A DNA stretch of 64,000 bases from DASXMT01 sp963781305 (GTDB lineage Bacteria > Actinomycetota > Acidimicrobiia > Acidimicrobiales > RAAP-2), in NCBI GenBank assembly GCA_963781305.1, contig CAWAFL010000013.1, positions 310,001 through 374,000 on the forward strand, read 5' to 3'. This document shows positions 45,665 through 55,460 of this stretch, piece after piece. Made by a program: the position numbers and the translations under genes. Every line of letters starts with the position of its first letter. Position 1 is the first letter of the stretch. The notes beneath the pieces were generated by a model. It saw nothing but the letters and a program-made list of their open reading frames with translations, was not told the origin of the DNA and made no database searches.

Positions 45665-48436
45665 ATGTCAAGTTCTGAAGGGGATTCGACGTCCCTACTT
45701 GGGCGACGAAGCGAGTGCCAGATACTCGATCGGGTCCTTGGGGCCGCTCAAGCCGGTCACGGCGGGACGATTGTGATCTGTGGGGAGCCTGGGATTGGCA
45801 AGTCCACCCTGTTGGAGTACGCAATGAATTCGGCTGCAGGATTTCAAGTGCTCCGCGCTGTGGGGAACGAAGCCGAAAAGGAGCTCCCCTTTGCCGCAGC
45901 GCAGCAGCTGTGCGTGCCGACCCTGGACACGCTTCATGAGCTTCCAGCGCCGCATCGCGATGCTCTTGGTGTGGCGTTCGGAGAAGTTGCCGGTTCGCCG
46001 CCCGACCGGCTGTTCGTGGGTCTCGCGCTCCTCGGCCTGTTGTCCCAGCTCGCTGCCGACCAACCCGTCCTCTGTATCGTCGACGATGCACAGTGGCTTG
46101 ATCGAGAGTCGGCACAGGCCTTTGCCATTGCCGCCCGTCGTCTGATGTCGGAACACATTGCATTCATATTTGCCGCTCGAACCGTCCCCGCTGATCTGAA
46201 CGGCCTCCCGTGCCTCCCCCTCTTTGGTCTGAGCCAAGCGGACGCCCGCGCCCTCTTGCGCTCGGCCCTACCAGATCCGTTTGACGAGCGCGTTCTTGAG
46301 CGCATCCTCGCAGAAACACGCGGGAACCCGCTGGCCTTGCTCGAGCTACCTCGGGCGCTGACGCCGGGCGAACCTGCGGGGGGTTTCACCCTCCCGGTGT
46401 CGGTCCCGATGGCTGGCCGGATTGAGGCAAGTTTTCAACAACGGATAGCGAAACTCCCATCATCCTCCCAGCGCCTCCTCCTTGTCGCGGCTGCCGATCC
46501 GACTGGCGATCCGGCTCTTGTGTGGCGTGCCGCCCAGCTCCTCGGAGTCGAGGGGTCCGCAGGGGCTGAGGTCGAAGCGGATGGCTTACTGGAAGTGTCT
46601 CCACACGTAATCTTCCGTCATCCTTTGGTCCGTTCGGCTGTCTACGAGGTGGCAGCGCCTGCCGACCGGCGCGCAGTGCACAGGGCACTCGCTGACGCCA
46701 CTGATGCAGCGATCGACCCTGACCGCCGCGCCTGGCACCTGGCCCAGGCGGCGTGGCATCCGGACGACGATGTGGCAAAGGACCTAGAGGTTTCAGCCGC
46801 TCGAGCTCAAGCTCGTGGCGGTATCGTCGCAGCGGCGGCATTCCTTGAGCGAGCGGCTGAATTGACTGTCAATACGAACCTTCGCGGTGATCGGATGCTC
46901 GCCGCCGCTGAAGCCAAACGACAGGCCGGCGCCCTTGAGGCTGCGTTAGAACTCGCCGCTAGTGCTGAGCGAAGTCCCTTGGACGATCACCAGCGAGCAA
47001 AGGTTGAGGTGGTCCGAGCCCGTGTGTCCTTCACTTCTGAACGAGGGGGCGAGGCTCCCGGGCTCCTCATCGCGGCCGCCCAGCACCTCGAGATCCACGA
47101 TCCCAGGCGAGCGCGTGAGATATACCTCGACGGGATCACTGCAGCGCTGTTTGCCGGCAAACTGGCCAGCTCAGGCAATGCCCGAGACGTCGCCAAGGCC
47201 GTGCTGGCAGCGCCACATCCGGCCGGACCTCCCAGCGCATCGGACCTTCTGCTCCAAGGTCTGGCGCTGTTGGTTGCGGAGGGCCCCGCGGCGGCAACCC
47301 CTGTTTCGAGGCAAGCCCTCGAGGCATTTCGCAGCGAAACACTCGGCACGGAGGAGCGTTTGCGTTGGTCTTGGTTAGCTGGGCGCGCCGCCGCATTGAT
47401 GTGGGACTACGACGCCTGGGATGCATTCACCCGTGATCAAGTTGTCGCAGCGCGAGCAGTCGGAGCCCTCACTCTACTTCCGATGGCACTCAGTGAGACC
47501 GCGGGCATCCAGCTCTTCGCCGGGCGACTATCAGAGGCAGAATCCCTGTTCGAGCAGGCAGACGCCGTGGCGGACGCAACGGGCACGAGGGCCGCTCGGT
47601 ACGCCGCGGTGATGGTGGCTGCATTCCGTGGTTGCGAGCGGGAGGCCCGGCCGTTTATAGACGCAGCAGTGAAGGAATTCGCAGCAAGGGGAGAGGGCAT
47701 GGGGGTGAACCTCACTGGATGTGCAGCCGCGGCGCTGTACAACGGCCTCGCTCGATATGACGAAGCGTACGTTGCCGCTGAAAACGCCCTAGAGGATCAC
47801 TACGAATTGTGGTTTTGGCCTGGGGTGCCTGTTGAGTTGATTGAAGCTGCCAGCCGGACCGGGCGGACCGCCGCTGCGACAGCGGCGTTCGAACGGTTGT
47901 GCGAGAGTACCGGCGCAAGTGGTACTGCGTGGGCAGGGGCCGTCGAGGACCGATGTCGTGCTCTGCTCAGCCAAGGGGCTCTCGCCGAGAAGCTCTACCG
48001 GAGCGCCATCGATCGGCTCGTTCCTACGGCGTTGCGTTTAGACCTTGCCCGGACCCACCTACTCTTCGGTGAGTGGCTTCGCCGCGAGAATCGCCCTGCG
48101 GATGCCCGCGGAGAGCTGCGCGCCGCCCACAGATTGTTCGCGGACTTTGGCAGCGAGAGTTTTGCCGAAAGGGCGCGTATCGAACTGCGCGCAGCGGGGG
48201 AGCGGACGCGCAAGAGGTCCCCTGAATCGAATGTACGCCTGACGCCTCAAGAAGCGCGAGTGGCACAGCTTGTGGCGCAGGGAGACACCAACGCTGAGAT
48301 CGCGGCCCAAATATTCATCAGTCCAAGCACGGTCGAGTATCACCTTCATAAGGTGTTTCGGAAGCTGGGGATGAGATCGCGAACACAGTTGACGAGGCGA
48401 ATTCTCGAGTCAGGGACGGAGACGGAGGACGGATAA
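45665..48436 (+). CDS. LAL-type LuxR regulator (AAA ATPase + TPR-like region + HTH)
   Basis: The 923-residue protein has an N-terminal STAND/AAA ATPase with Walker A CGEPGIGKSTLLEY and Walker B VLCIVDDAQWLDRES. A long helical repeat region and a C-terminal LuxR HTH (LTPQEARVAQLVAQGDTNAE...STVEYHLHKVFRKLGMRSR) follow. These large regulators activate transcription in response to a bound ligand. The ATG at 45665 aligns with the paralogue at 26879 and has AAGGA 7 bp upstream; an in-frame ATG at 45620 is less likely. It is the intact counterpart of the split gene at 26879-29651. Confidence 0.9.
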   Translation: MSSSEGDSTSLLGRRSECQILDRVLGAAQAGHGGTIVICGEPGIGKSTLLEYAMNSAAGFQVLRAVGNEAEKELPFAAAQQLCVPTLDTLHELPAPHRDALGVAFGEVAGSPPDRLFVGLALLGLLSQLAADQPVLCIVDDAQWLDRESAQAFAIAARRLMSEHIAFIFAARTVPADLNGLPCLPLFGLSQADARALLRSALPDPFDERVLERILAETRGNPLALLELPRALTPGEPAGGFTLPVSVPMAGRIEASFQQRIAKLPSSSQRLLLVAAADPTGDPALVWRAAQLLGVEGSAGAEVEADGLLEVSPHVIFRHPLVRSAVYEVAAPADRRAVHRALADATDAAIDPDRRAWHLAQAAWHPDDDVAKDLEVSAARAQARGGIVAAAAFLERAAELTVNTNLRGDRMLAAAEAKRQAGALEAALELAASAERSPLDDHQRAKVEVVRARVSFTSERGGEAPGLLIAAAQHLEIHDPRRAREIYLDGITAALFAGKLASSGNARDVAKAVLAAPHPAGPPSASDLLLQGLALLVAEGPAAATPVSRQALEAFRSETLGTEERLRWSWLAGRAAALMWDYDAWDAFTRDQVVAARAVGALTLLPMALSETAGIQLFAGRLSEAESLFEQADAVADATGTRAARYAAVMVAAFRGCEREARPFIDAAVKEFAARGEGMGVNLTGCAAAALYNGLARYDEAYVAAENALEDHYELWFWPGVPVELIEAASRTGRTAAATAAFERLCESTGASGTAWAGAVEDRCRALLSQGALAEKLYRSAIDRLVPTALRLDLARTHLLFGEWLRRENRPADARGELRAAHRLFADFGSESFAERARIELRAAGERTRKRSPESNVRLTPQEARVAQLVAQGDTNAEIAAQIFISPSTVEYHLHKVFRKLGMRSRTQLTRRILESGTETEDG

Positions 48437-48754
48437 CGCCGTTCCAGCCCGGATTGTCGGTGGATCAGGATGTCCCACTCCCGGCCATCGACAGCTGCCC
48501 GCTGGCGGCCAAGTCATGGCTCACGGTGGTCGCCAATCTGGCCAGCGCTCACACTGGGTGCTCGGAGCCGTCGTTCCGCTCCGCAGCATGCCGCTGTGTC
48601 CGAGCGTTGCGCGGCCAGATCAGTCAGTCTGGAACAAGCAAATTGCTAACCGTCCACACTTGCGGCGTTCCTCTGCCGCCCGCAGTGGCATTGTAGAACC
48701 GAGGCCGGTTCACGCCCTGGGCGCCAGCGTTTGAAGAGAAGGCGAGGTAGCGAA
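48437..48754. other. 318-bp intergenic region
   Basis: No gene, repeat or clear promoter consensus is seen between the LAL regulator and the following MDR reductase. The reductase ribosome binding site (GCGAGG) lies just before 48755. Confidence 0.4.
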
Positions 48755-49744
48755 ATGGCAACCACCACGATGAGAGCTGTGGTCCTCGATGGTCCTGGTC
48801 CGGTGAGCGCACTGCAGATCCGCGAGCTTCCGGTGCCAACCCCCACCACCGGCTGGGCTCTCATTGCGGTCAAGGCCTTCGGCCTCAACCGTTCGGAGTT
48901 GCACTCCCGGCTTGGTCTCGCCGAAGGCATGACCTGGCCGCGGGTGTTGGGGGCCGAGGCAACCGGTGTCATCGAGGTCTGCCCCGGGGGTGAGTTTTCC
49001 CCTGGTCAACAGGTCGCCGCCCTGGCGGGCGGGATGGGCCGGGTCTTCGACGGCGGCTATGCCGAGTACACGTGCGTGCCGGTGAGCCAGGTGGTGCCGT
49101 TCGCCAGCAGCCTGAACTGGCCGACCCTTGGAGCCATCCCGGTGATGCTGCTGACGGCGAATGGCTCGTTGGAGGTCGGGCTCGACGCCAAAGCTGGTCA
49201 GACCCTTCTCGTGCGCGGTGGCACCTCATCGATCGGGATGCTGACCGCAGTCTTGGCCAAGCGGCTCGGCATGACCGTACTCTCTACCACCCGGAACCCT
49301 GCCAAAGCCAAGGCGCTGGACGATATCGGTGTCGACCACGTGGTAATCGATGATGGCAGCGTGGCTGGAGCGGTTCGCCAGATCTTTCCCGACGGCGTCG
49401 ACAGCGCCCTGGAGCTGGTCGGCGCCCCTACCCTTCCCGACACGCTTCGTTGCGTCCGGGTCCATGGCGTTGCTTGCTTCACCGGGATACTCTCCAATCA
49501 GTGGACGGTTGAGAAGTTCTACCCAATCGACTACATCCCACGAGGCGTTCGGTTGACCGCATACGGCGGAGACGCCGCCGACCTCCCGCCGACGATCCTT
49601 CAAGGTTTCATCGAGGAAGTAGAAGCCGGCCAGGTCAAGGTTCCCGTCGGTCACGTGTTTCGTCTCGAGGAGATCGGAGCCGCCCACCAGGCAATGGAGG
49701 ACGGAACCATGAGCGGCAAGCTCGTGGTGACTACGGACAATTAG
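48755..49744 (+). CDS. Zinc-independent MDR family NADP oxidoreductase
   Basis: This 329-residue protein has MRAVVLDGPGPVSALQIREL, AFGLNRSELHSRLG, VLGAEATGVIEVCPGGEF, the nucleotide loop VRGGTSSIGMLTAVLAKRLG and DSALELVGAPTLPDTLRCVR. It lacks the four structural-zinc cysteines. It is likely a quinone or enone reductase. GAGG lies 8 bp before the ATG at 48755. The LAL regulator upstream, on the same strand, is a candidate activator by position only. Confidence 0.87.
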   Translation: MATTTMRAVVLDGPGPVSALQIRELPVPTPTTGWALIAVKAFGLNRSELHSRLGLAEGMTWPRVLGAEATGVIEVCPGGEFSPGQQVAALAGGMGRVFDGGYAEYTCVPVSQVVPFASSLNWPTLGAIPVMLLTANGSLEVGLDAKAGQTLLVRGGTSSIGMLTAVLAKRLGMTVLSTTRNPAKAKALDDIGVDHVVIDDGSVAGAVRQIFPDGVDSALELVGAPTLPDTLRCVRVHGVACFTGILSNQWTVEKFYPIDYIPRGVRLTAYGGDAADLPPTILQGFIEEVEAGQVKVPVGHVFRLEEIGAAHQAMEDGTMSGKLVVTTDN

Positions 49745-50032
49745 GTCCAAAAAGAAACCTACGCATCGCATCACCGGACACCAGAACCGCGACTGGACGC
49801 AACGAGTCCGCCCTCCGCAGACCCAGATGGCCGAGCCGCGTCGGTGGAATCCAGCCGTCCGACCGGTGCGTTCGACCGCCGCGAAAGGAAGGACTATGGA
49901 TTTCCTGGACGACGCTCGAACGACATTGGCCCATCCTGGATCTGTGACGCCAAGACATTCGGCGGGACCTGCCTGAAAACGGGTCTATTCGAGATGTGAA
50001 CATCCCACTGGACCGAACGATGGAGACCGCCG

Positions 50033-50935
50033 ATGAGCAAGCAACAGCAACTGGAACTCGACGCTACGCTGCGGCAGGGGGCCTTTGACCCCAAAGGCGA
50101 GGTCGCAGAACTGCGGTCCGGCTTCGAGGCCCTGATGCGGACCATACCCATTCCGAGCGACGTTAGAAAAACAAGTACTGCGGTCGGCGGCGTGAACGTA
50201 GTCGAGGTCACAGTGGACGGCATCGATTCGGCGAATGTGATCCTCTACTTCCACGGCGGCGTGTACGTCATCGGCTCAGCTGATTCCTCAGCCCCGTTGG
50301 TGGCCGATCTGGCCCGACGGACCAACGCCAAGGTCATCAGCGTCGACTACAGGCTTGCACCCGAAAATCCCTATCCAGCGGCAGTTGAGGACGCAACGGC
50401 CGCCTACGACGGGCTGCTCTCCCTGGGAATGGACCCGAGCAACATTGCTATCTCTGGTGAGTCCGCGGGGGGAGGTCTGACTGCCGCCGTACTGCTCACC
50501 TTGAGAGATGCTGGCATGCCGATGCCCTCTTCGGCGTTTGTGATGTCGCCATGGGCTGATCTGACGTTGTCTGGCAACACCATCGTCGACAGGCAGGATG
50601 TCGATCCCATCCTTAGAGGAGAGGCGCTCAGTTTGCGAGTCGGTGACTACGTGGCCAGTGGTAATTCCTCGGACCCATTCATCAGCCCCGTATTCGCTGA
50701 CCTACGGGGACTTCCCCCCCTGCTGATCCAGGCGGGCTCCCACGAGATCCTCCTGAGCGATGCAGTTCGGCTCGCGGAACGGGCAGCAAACGACGACGTG
50801 GAAGTCACGCTTGACGTCGTGCCCGGCGTGCCACACGTCTTTCAGGCCTATGCGGCGGTACTCGACGAGGGCGATGCGGCACTAGATCGAGCGGCGACGT
50901 TTCTTAAGGCACATTTCGCAGTCGCTCAGCGATAA
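50033..50935 (+). CDS. Alpha/beta hydrolase of the hormone-sensitive lipase family (family IV esterase)
   Basis: The 300-residue protein has the family oxyanion motif YFHGGVYVIGS and DYRLAPENPYPAAVED. The nucleophile Ser is in GESAGGGL and the His in VPGVPHVFQ; the acid residue lies in or after SHEILLSDA. It should hydrolyse short acyl esters. GGAG lies 7 bp before the ATG. A truncated copy of the oxyanion region occurs at 58305-58420. Confidence 0.9.
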   Translation: MSKQQQLELDATLRQGAFDPKGEVAELRSGFEALMRTIPIPSDVRKTSTAVGGVNVVEVTVDGIDSANVILYFHGGVYVIGSADSSAPLVADLARRTNAKVISVDYRLAPENPYPAAVEDATAAYDGLLSLGMDPSNIAISGESAGGGLTAAVLLTLRDAGMPMPSSAFVMSPWADLTLSGNTIVDRQDVDPILRGEALSLRVGDYVASGNSSDPFISPVFADLRGLPPLLIQAGSHEILLSDAVRLAERAANDDVEVTLDVVPGVPHVFQAYAAVLDEGDAALDRAATFLKAHFAVAQR

Positions 50936-51070
50936 CCCCTCAGTGAACGAAACAGTTGTAGAGAAGACGATCTGAATTGACCTTATCGCCTGACATTGAC
51001 AGTTCTGCAGTTGACGGCCCGTCATCGGCGCTCGTCCGCAGGTCCTCCCACTGACCAACCAGGAGCAAAC

Positions 51071-51647
51071 GTGACCAGCATTGGCATAATTCTCAGGAAG
51101 TACGCGTCCCGGACGTCGCGGCGAAGAGGTTGCGAAGTGGGTCGTCGAGGTCGCCACGATGCGACCCGACGCCGACTTCGAGCTCATCGACCTCCTCGAC
51201 TATCCCTTGCCGCATTTGGACGAACCCATGCCGCCGTCCATGGGCCAGTACCGCAACCAGCACACGAAGGACTGGGCGGCGACCATCGCCCGGTTCGACG
51301 GGTTCATCTTCGTGACACCTGAATACAACCACTCGACGTCCGGCGTTCTGAAGAACGCGATCGACTATCTCTATGCCGAATGGAACAACAAAGCAATGGG
51401 CGTCGTGTCTTACGGTGCTGTGGGTGGTGCGAGAGCCGCCGAACACCTCCGGCTAATCGCCGGCGAGCTGCAAATGGCGGATGTACGCACCAATGTGGCG
51501 TTGTCCATGTTCACTGACTTTCGGAACTTTACCGACTTCGCACCTGGTGAGCATCAAATCCAAGCGCTTGACGCGTTGCTTGGTGAGGTGCTCGCCTGGA
51601 GTTCGGCGCTCGCGCCCTTGCGCGCTGTGGCCGATGCGCCAGGGTAG
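51071..51647 (+). pseudogene. NADPH-dependent FMN reductase, N-terminal +1 frameshift
   Basis: From GTG 51071 (AGGAG 6 bp upstream) the protein reads VTSIGIIL. After skipping the extra A at 51095 it continues GSTRPGRRGEEVAKWVVEVA, the FMN phosphate-binding loop, then FVTPEYNHSTSGVLKNAID and YGAVGGARAAEHLR. The restored length is 191 residues, usual for the family. Without correction translation could only restart at about 51159 and would lack the FMN loop. Confidence 0.85.
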
Positions 51648-52062
51648 TGAATCAGCACGATGCCAATGCGTCCGACGGAGTTGACGTTCTCGGCCGACCC
51701 GTCTCGCCGTTCATCTCGTGGTGATCGCCGCGTTTGTCGCACTAACTCTTGGGTTGGTGCTCATTGCTGCCCGCCGGCTGCAACGAGTCTGACCCGAGTG
51801 CATCTGTGTGCGGGATCACCCACCCATACGGCAAATGACTGTGGGTTTCTTGGATGCGGCGGCCTTCGTTCCAATGAATCATGGTGAGGGAGTCGCGAGG
51901 CGCGGCGCTTTGGTCTCAGGATGATGCCCCACCCATCAACTGTTCGAAGTGGAAGGGCGGGATATGTCTGGCCCACGATTAGGGAGGTAGTCACATGACC
52001 CTCACAAGTCAGAAGCAGCCTGAAGCGGGAGGGAACTCCCAGCTGCTTTGCCGGAGTATCTC
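51648..52062. other. 415-bp intergenic region
   Basis: No supportable gene. Short frames here show no recognisable protein sequence. The region should contain the promoter for the MFS exporter starting at 52063. Confidence 0.4.
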
Positions 52063-53622
52063 ATGACGACCTTGATGACGTTGGAGCACGGGGATGACAA
52101 AGGGGCCTCGGTTGACGTGGGCAACTTCAACCGACGGTGGTGGATTCTGGGCGTGCTCGGGATTGCCCAGTTGATGGTCATTCTCGACGGGACCATCGTG
52201 AACATTGCTCTCCCGAGCGCTCAGCACGATCTGCACTTTTCCAACGCTGATCGTCAGTGGATCGTCACCGCGTACTCGCTTGCCTTCGGAAGTCTGCTGC
52301 TTCTCGGTGGCCGAATTGGCGACATCATCGGACGCAAGCGGGCACTCGTCATCGGGCTGGTCGGCTTCGCTGTGGCGTCAGCAATCGGCGGTGCTTCGGT
52401 CAACTTCTTGATGCTCGTCATTGCCCGGACCATCCAGGGCGCCTTCGCCGCCCTACTCGCCCCGTCCGTGCTGGCTCTCTTGACCACCACCTTCACCGAT
52501 CCGGATGAGCGAGGACGGGCCTTCGGGATCTACGGCGCCCTCGCTGGCGCGGGCGGCGCACTGGGTCTCCTCCTCGGCGGCATCCTCACCTCGTACGCCT
52601 CATGGCGATGGACCCTCTTCATCAACCTCGTGTTTGCTGCCAGCGCCACCATCGGGGCTGTGCTCTGGTTGAAGCGCGACGAGGGTGCTGATCACGATCC
52701 GTTGGACCTTCCCGGCCTGTTCCTAGTGGCCGGAGGGCTGTTCTCGCTCGTGTTCGGTTTCTCGCACGCCGAGACCACGGCGTGGAGCAATCCCTTCACG
52801 ATCGGGTTCCTTGTCGCGGGGGTGGTCCTGCTTGCCGTGTTCGCCTATTTCGAGACCAGAGCGACGTACCCGCTGCTCCCGCCTCGAGTCGTGCTCAACC
52901 GAACCAGAGGCGGATCCAACTTGGGCATGCTATTTGCCAGCGTCGGGATTTTCGGGGTGTTCTTGTTCTTGAGCTACTACTTGCAGGGCACGTTAGGGTA
53001 CAGCCCGGTGAAGAGCGGCGTTGCGTTCCTCCCCATGGTGGCCGCCTTGGCCGCCTCGGCCCAAGTGTCCAACCAGATCCTCTTACCGCGGTTCGGACCC
53101 AAGCCGGTCGTGCCAATCGGGTTGCTCGTGTGTGCCGCGGCTCTGTTCGGGCTCCACCTGGTCGGCTTGCATACCGCCTACGTCAGTCACGTGCTTCCCT
53201 ATCTCATCGTGTTGGGAATCGGGTTCGGATTGAGCGTCGCCCCCGCCTTCAGCACTGGCACCCTCGGCTTGGCGCCCCAGGACGCCGGCGTGGGATCGGC
53301 CACACTCAACACGGCACAACAGGTGGGGGGATCCATCGGCACCGCGCTGCTCAACACGGTGGCCGCAGGTGCTGCCACGTCATACTTGGTCGGTCGGGCG
53401 CTCACTCCGGCCAATCGCCAGGCCGCTCTGCTCCAGAGCTACACGACGGCATTCGTGTGGTCCGCCGCGATCTTCGTTGCCGGCGCCGTTGTCGCAGTCT
53501 TGGTGCTCCAGAGAGGTGGCCTGAGTGCGCTGACGCCTGAAGACGGGACAGCGAAGGTCGACTCCGCCCTCGAGAAACCAGATCAAAGCGACATTGTCCG
53601 AGTGCGAGTAGGTTGCCGATGA
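52063..53622 (+). CDS. MFS exporter, DHA2 (14-TM) drug:H+ antiporter type
   Basis: The 519-residue transporter opens with the TM1 motif LMVILDGTIVNIALPS and has motif A GGRIGDIIGRKRAL after TM2. The TM5 motif C-like stretch is GALAGAGGALGLLLGGIL, with WRWTLFINLV after it; the total of about 14 helices fits DHA2. It probably exports lipophilic toxic compounds. I chose ATG 52063 (GGAG 6 bp upstream) over the TTG at 52048. It converges with the DGPF/ECF gene. Confidence 0.9.
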   Translation: MTTLMTLEHGDDKGASVDVGNFNRRWWILGVLGIAQLMVILDGTIVNIALPSAQHDLHFSNADRQWIVTAYSLAFGSLLLLGGRIGDIIGRKRALVIGLVGFAVASAIGGASVNFLMLVIARTIQGAFAALLAPSVLALLTTTFTDPDERGRAFGIYGALAGAGGALGLLLGGILTSYASWRWTLFINLVFAASATIGAVLWLKRDEGADHDPLDLPGLFLVAGGLFSLVFGFSHAETTAWSNPFTIGFLVAGVVLLAVFAYFETRATYPLLPPRVVLNRTRGGSNLGMLFASVGIFGVFLFLSYYLQGTLGYSPVKSGVAFLPMVAALAASAQVSNQILLPRFGPKPVVPIGLLVCAAALFGLHLVGLHTAYVSHVLPYLIVLGIGFGLSVAPAFSTGTLGLAPQDAGVGSATLNTAQQVGGSIGTALLNTVAAGAATSYLVGRALTPANRQAALLQSYTTAFVWSAAIFVAGAVVAVLVLQRGGLSALTPEDGTAKVDSALEKPDQSDIVRVRVGCR

Positions 53623-53635
53623 ATATCCTCGCATG

Positions 53636-55276
53636 TCAGGCTGAGTCGGGCAGCACGGCGCTGAGACGGGCTTGCAGGAGGCGCTGATCCGTTTCGGTCG
53701 GAGCCAGGGTCACGGCGGTGCGCAGTCGTCTGGCTGCGTCGCTCGTGCGGCCGAGCCGGCGCAGGTTGTCAGCCAGGGCGGCGTGCCAGAGGTGGGAGCG
53801 TTCCAGGCCATCTATGGTCTCCAACGCCGCCAGTCCTGCTTCGGGGCCGTCGCGCTCGGTGAGAGCGACGGCCCGGTTGAGCGCAACCACCGGGTTGGCA
53901 GTGATCGACCCGAGCAAGTCGTAGAGGCCGACGATCCGGTCCCAGTCAGTCTCCTGCCAGCTCGGGGCGGTCGAGTGGGCCGCCGACAGATGGGCCTGGA
54001 GTTCGTAGGGTCCAGCGCCGCCGCCCGACCGGGTGACGGCATCAGTCAGCCACGCCGACCCCTCGACGATCGCCGCTCGGTTCCAGAGATTCCGATCCTG
54101 GTCGGCCAGGGTGACCGGGTTACCGGCAGGGTCGGTGCGTGCCGGAGTACGAGCCGAGGTGAACAACAGGAGGGCAAGGAGCGATAGCACCTCCGGCTCG
54201 TCCGGCATCAACTCGACCAGCAAGCGGGCTAGGCGGACCGCCTCGGCCTCGAGGTCAACCCGGGTCACCATGTCGCCGCCGGTCGGCGAGTGCGCCTCGG
54301 TAGCGATCAGATACACCACCGCGAGCACCGCGGCCAGCCGGTCGGGGAGCTCCGCGTCGGGGGGGATGGCGTAGGGGATGTGGGCAGTGGCGATCTTGGC
54401 TCTGGCCCGCACCAGGCGCTTGGCCATCGTGGACTCTGGCACCAGGAATGCACGAGCGATGGCGGCGACCTCGAGCCGAGCCAGGGTCCGCAGCGCCAAG
54501 GCTACCTGGACCTCGCGGCCGAGGGCCGGGTGGCAACAGGTGAAGACCAAGCGCAGCATGTCGTCGCGCAGCGCGCTCTCCGACTCCATGGCATCGATCA
54601 CCTCCTCGATGTGGTTTGCGACGGTCTGGGTTCCCCATCGGAACGCCGCGGTCTCCTTGGTGGATCGGGCTGATTCCCGTCGCAGCATGTCGAGCGCCTT
54701 GCGCCGAGCGACAACGGTCAGCCACGCCCGGGGGCTATCTGGTATCCCGGCTCTAGGCCACGCGTCCATGGCGGCGATCGTGGCCTCGGAAAGGGCGTCC
54801 TCGGCGACAGTCAGGGCGCCGAGCTGTCGAGCCAACATGGCGAGTACTCTCGGACCTTCCGCCTTCAGCACCTCGACCAGGGCATCATCGGTGGCGCTCA
54901 AGGGAAGGCTACGAGGCGTGGGTGACGGGAGCGATCGGCCGAAGCTCGATCTTCCCCCCCGCCAAGCGGCTGGGATCTGCGCTGCCCAGGCGATCGCTTC
55001 GTCGAGGTCGGCCGTCTCCAGCACGAAGTACCCACCGAGGACTTCTTTGGCTTCGGCGTAGGGACCGTCGATCACCATGACCTCGCCTCCCTTGCCGCCC
55101 GAGACGGAGATGGTGGTCGACATCGCCACCGAGTGGAGAGCCTCGCCGCCGCGCATGACCCCGGCGCCGGTGGCCCGACGGGCGAACTCCGTGTACTCGT
55201 TGGAGAACCCGCTCTCCGGGGGTTCGTCCCAGTACTGGTCTCGGTCGTAATACAACAGCGCAAGATACATCGCCAT
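53636..55276 (-). CDS. DGPF/YCII domain fused in frame to an ECF42-type sigma factor
   Basis: Residues 1-~110 form a DGPF domain (MYLALLYYDRDQYW; VIDGPYAEAKEVLGGYFVLE). Residues ~126-546 form an ECF sigma factor with sigma2 (AEDALSEATIAAMDAW), sigma4 and the long TPR-like C-terminal extension (NPVVALNRAVALTERDGPEA) of group ECF42. The junction lies at a G7 tract (54954-54960). With one more G the DGPF protein would end normally as KIELRPIAPVTHAS at 54909, and the sigma factor would begin at TTG 54901. AAAGGAG precedes ATG 55276. Confidence 0.8.
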   Translation of the reverse strand: MAMYLALLYYDRDQYWDEPPESGFSNEYTEFARRATGAGVMRGGEALHSVAMSTTISVSGGKGGEVMVIDGPYAEAKEVLGGYFVLETADLDEAIAWAAQIPAAWRGGRSSFGRSLPSPTPRSLPLSATDDALVEVLKAEGPRVLAMLARQLGALTVAEDALSEATIAAMDAWPRAGIPDSPRAWLTVVARRKALDMLRRESARSTKETAAFRWGTQTVANHIEEVIDAMESESALRDDMLRLVFTCCHPALGREVQVALALRTLARLEVAAIARAFLVPESTMAKRLVRARAKIATAHIPYAIPPDAELPDRLAAVLAVVYLIATEAHSPTGGDMVTRVDLEAEAVRLARLLVELMPDEPEVLSLLALLLFTSARTPARTDPAGNPVTLADQDRNLWNRAAIVEGSAWLTDAVTRSGGGAGPYELQAHLSAAHSTAPSWQETDWDRIVGLYDLLGSITANPVVALNRAVALTERDGPEAGLAALETIDGLERSHLWHAALADNLRRLGRTSDAARRLRTAVTLAPTETDQRLLQARLSAVLPDSA

Positions 55277-55460
55277 CGTCGGTGACTCCTTTCCTCGCTG
55301 CGGACCGTACCTCCATACGTTGACCTGGGCCGCGACCCTGCCAGGAAGACGGCCTGTTGCCAAGTGCGCCCAGAACCGGCATGGAACTCTTTTCGGCCGA
55401 TCCGGGCACGAGTGGCTTTCCGACAAAAGCGGGAGCCGCCCGTGCCCGAGCGACCGCGCC

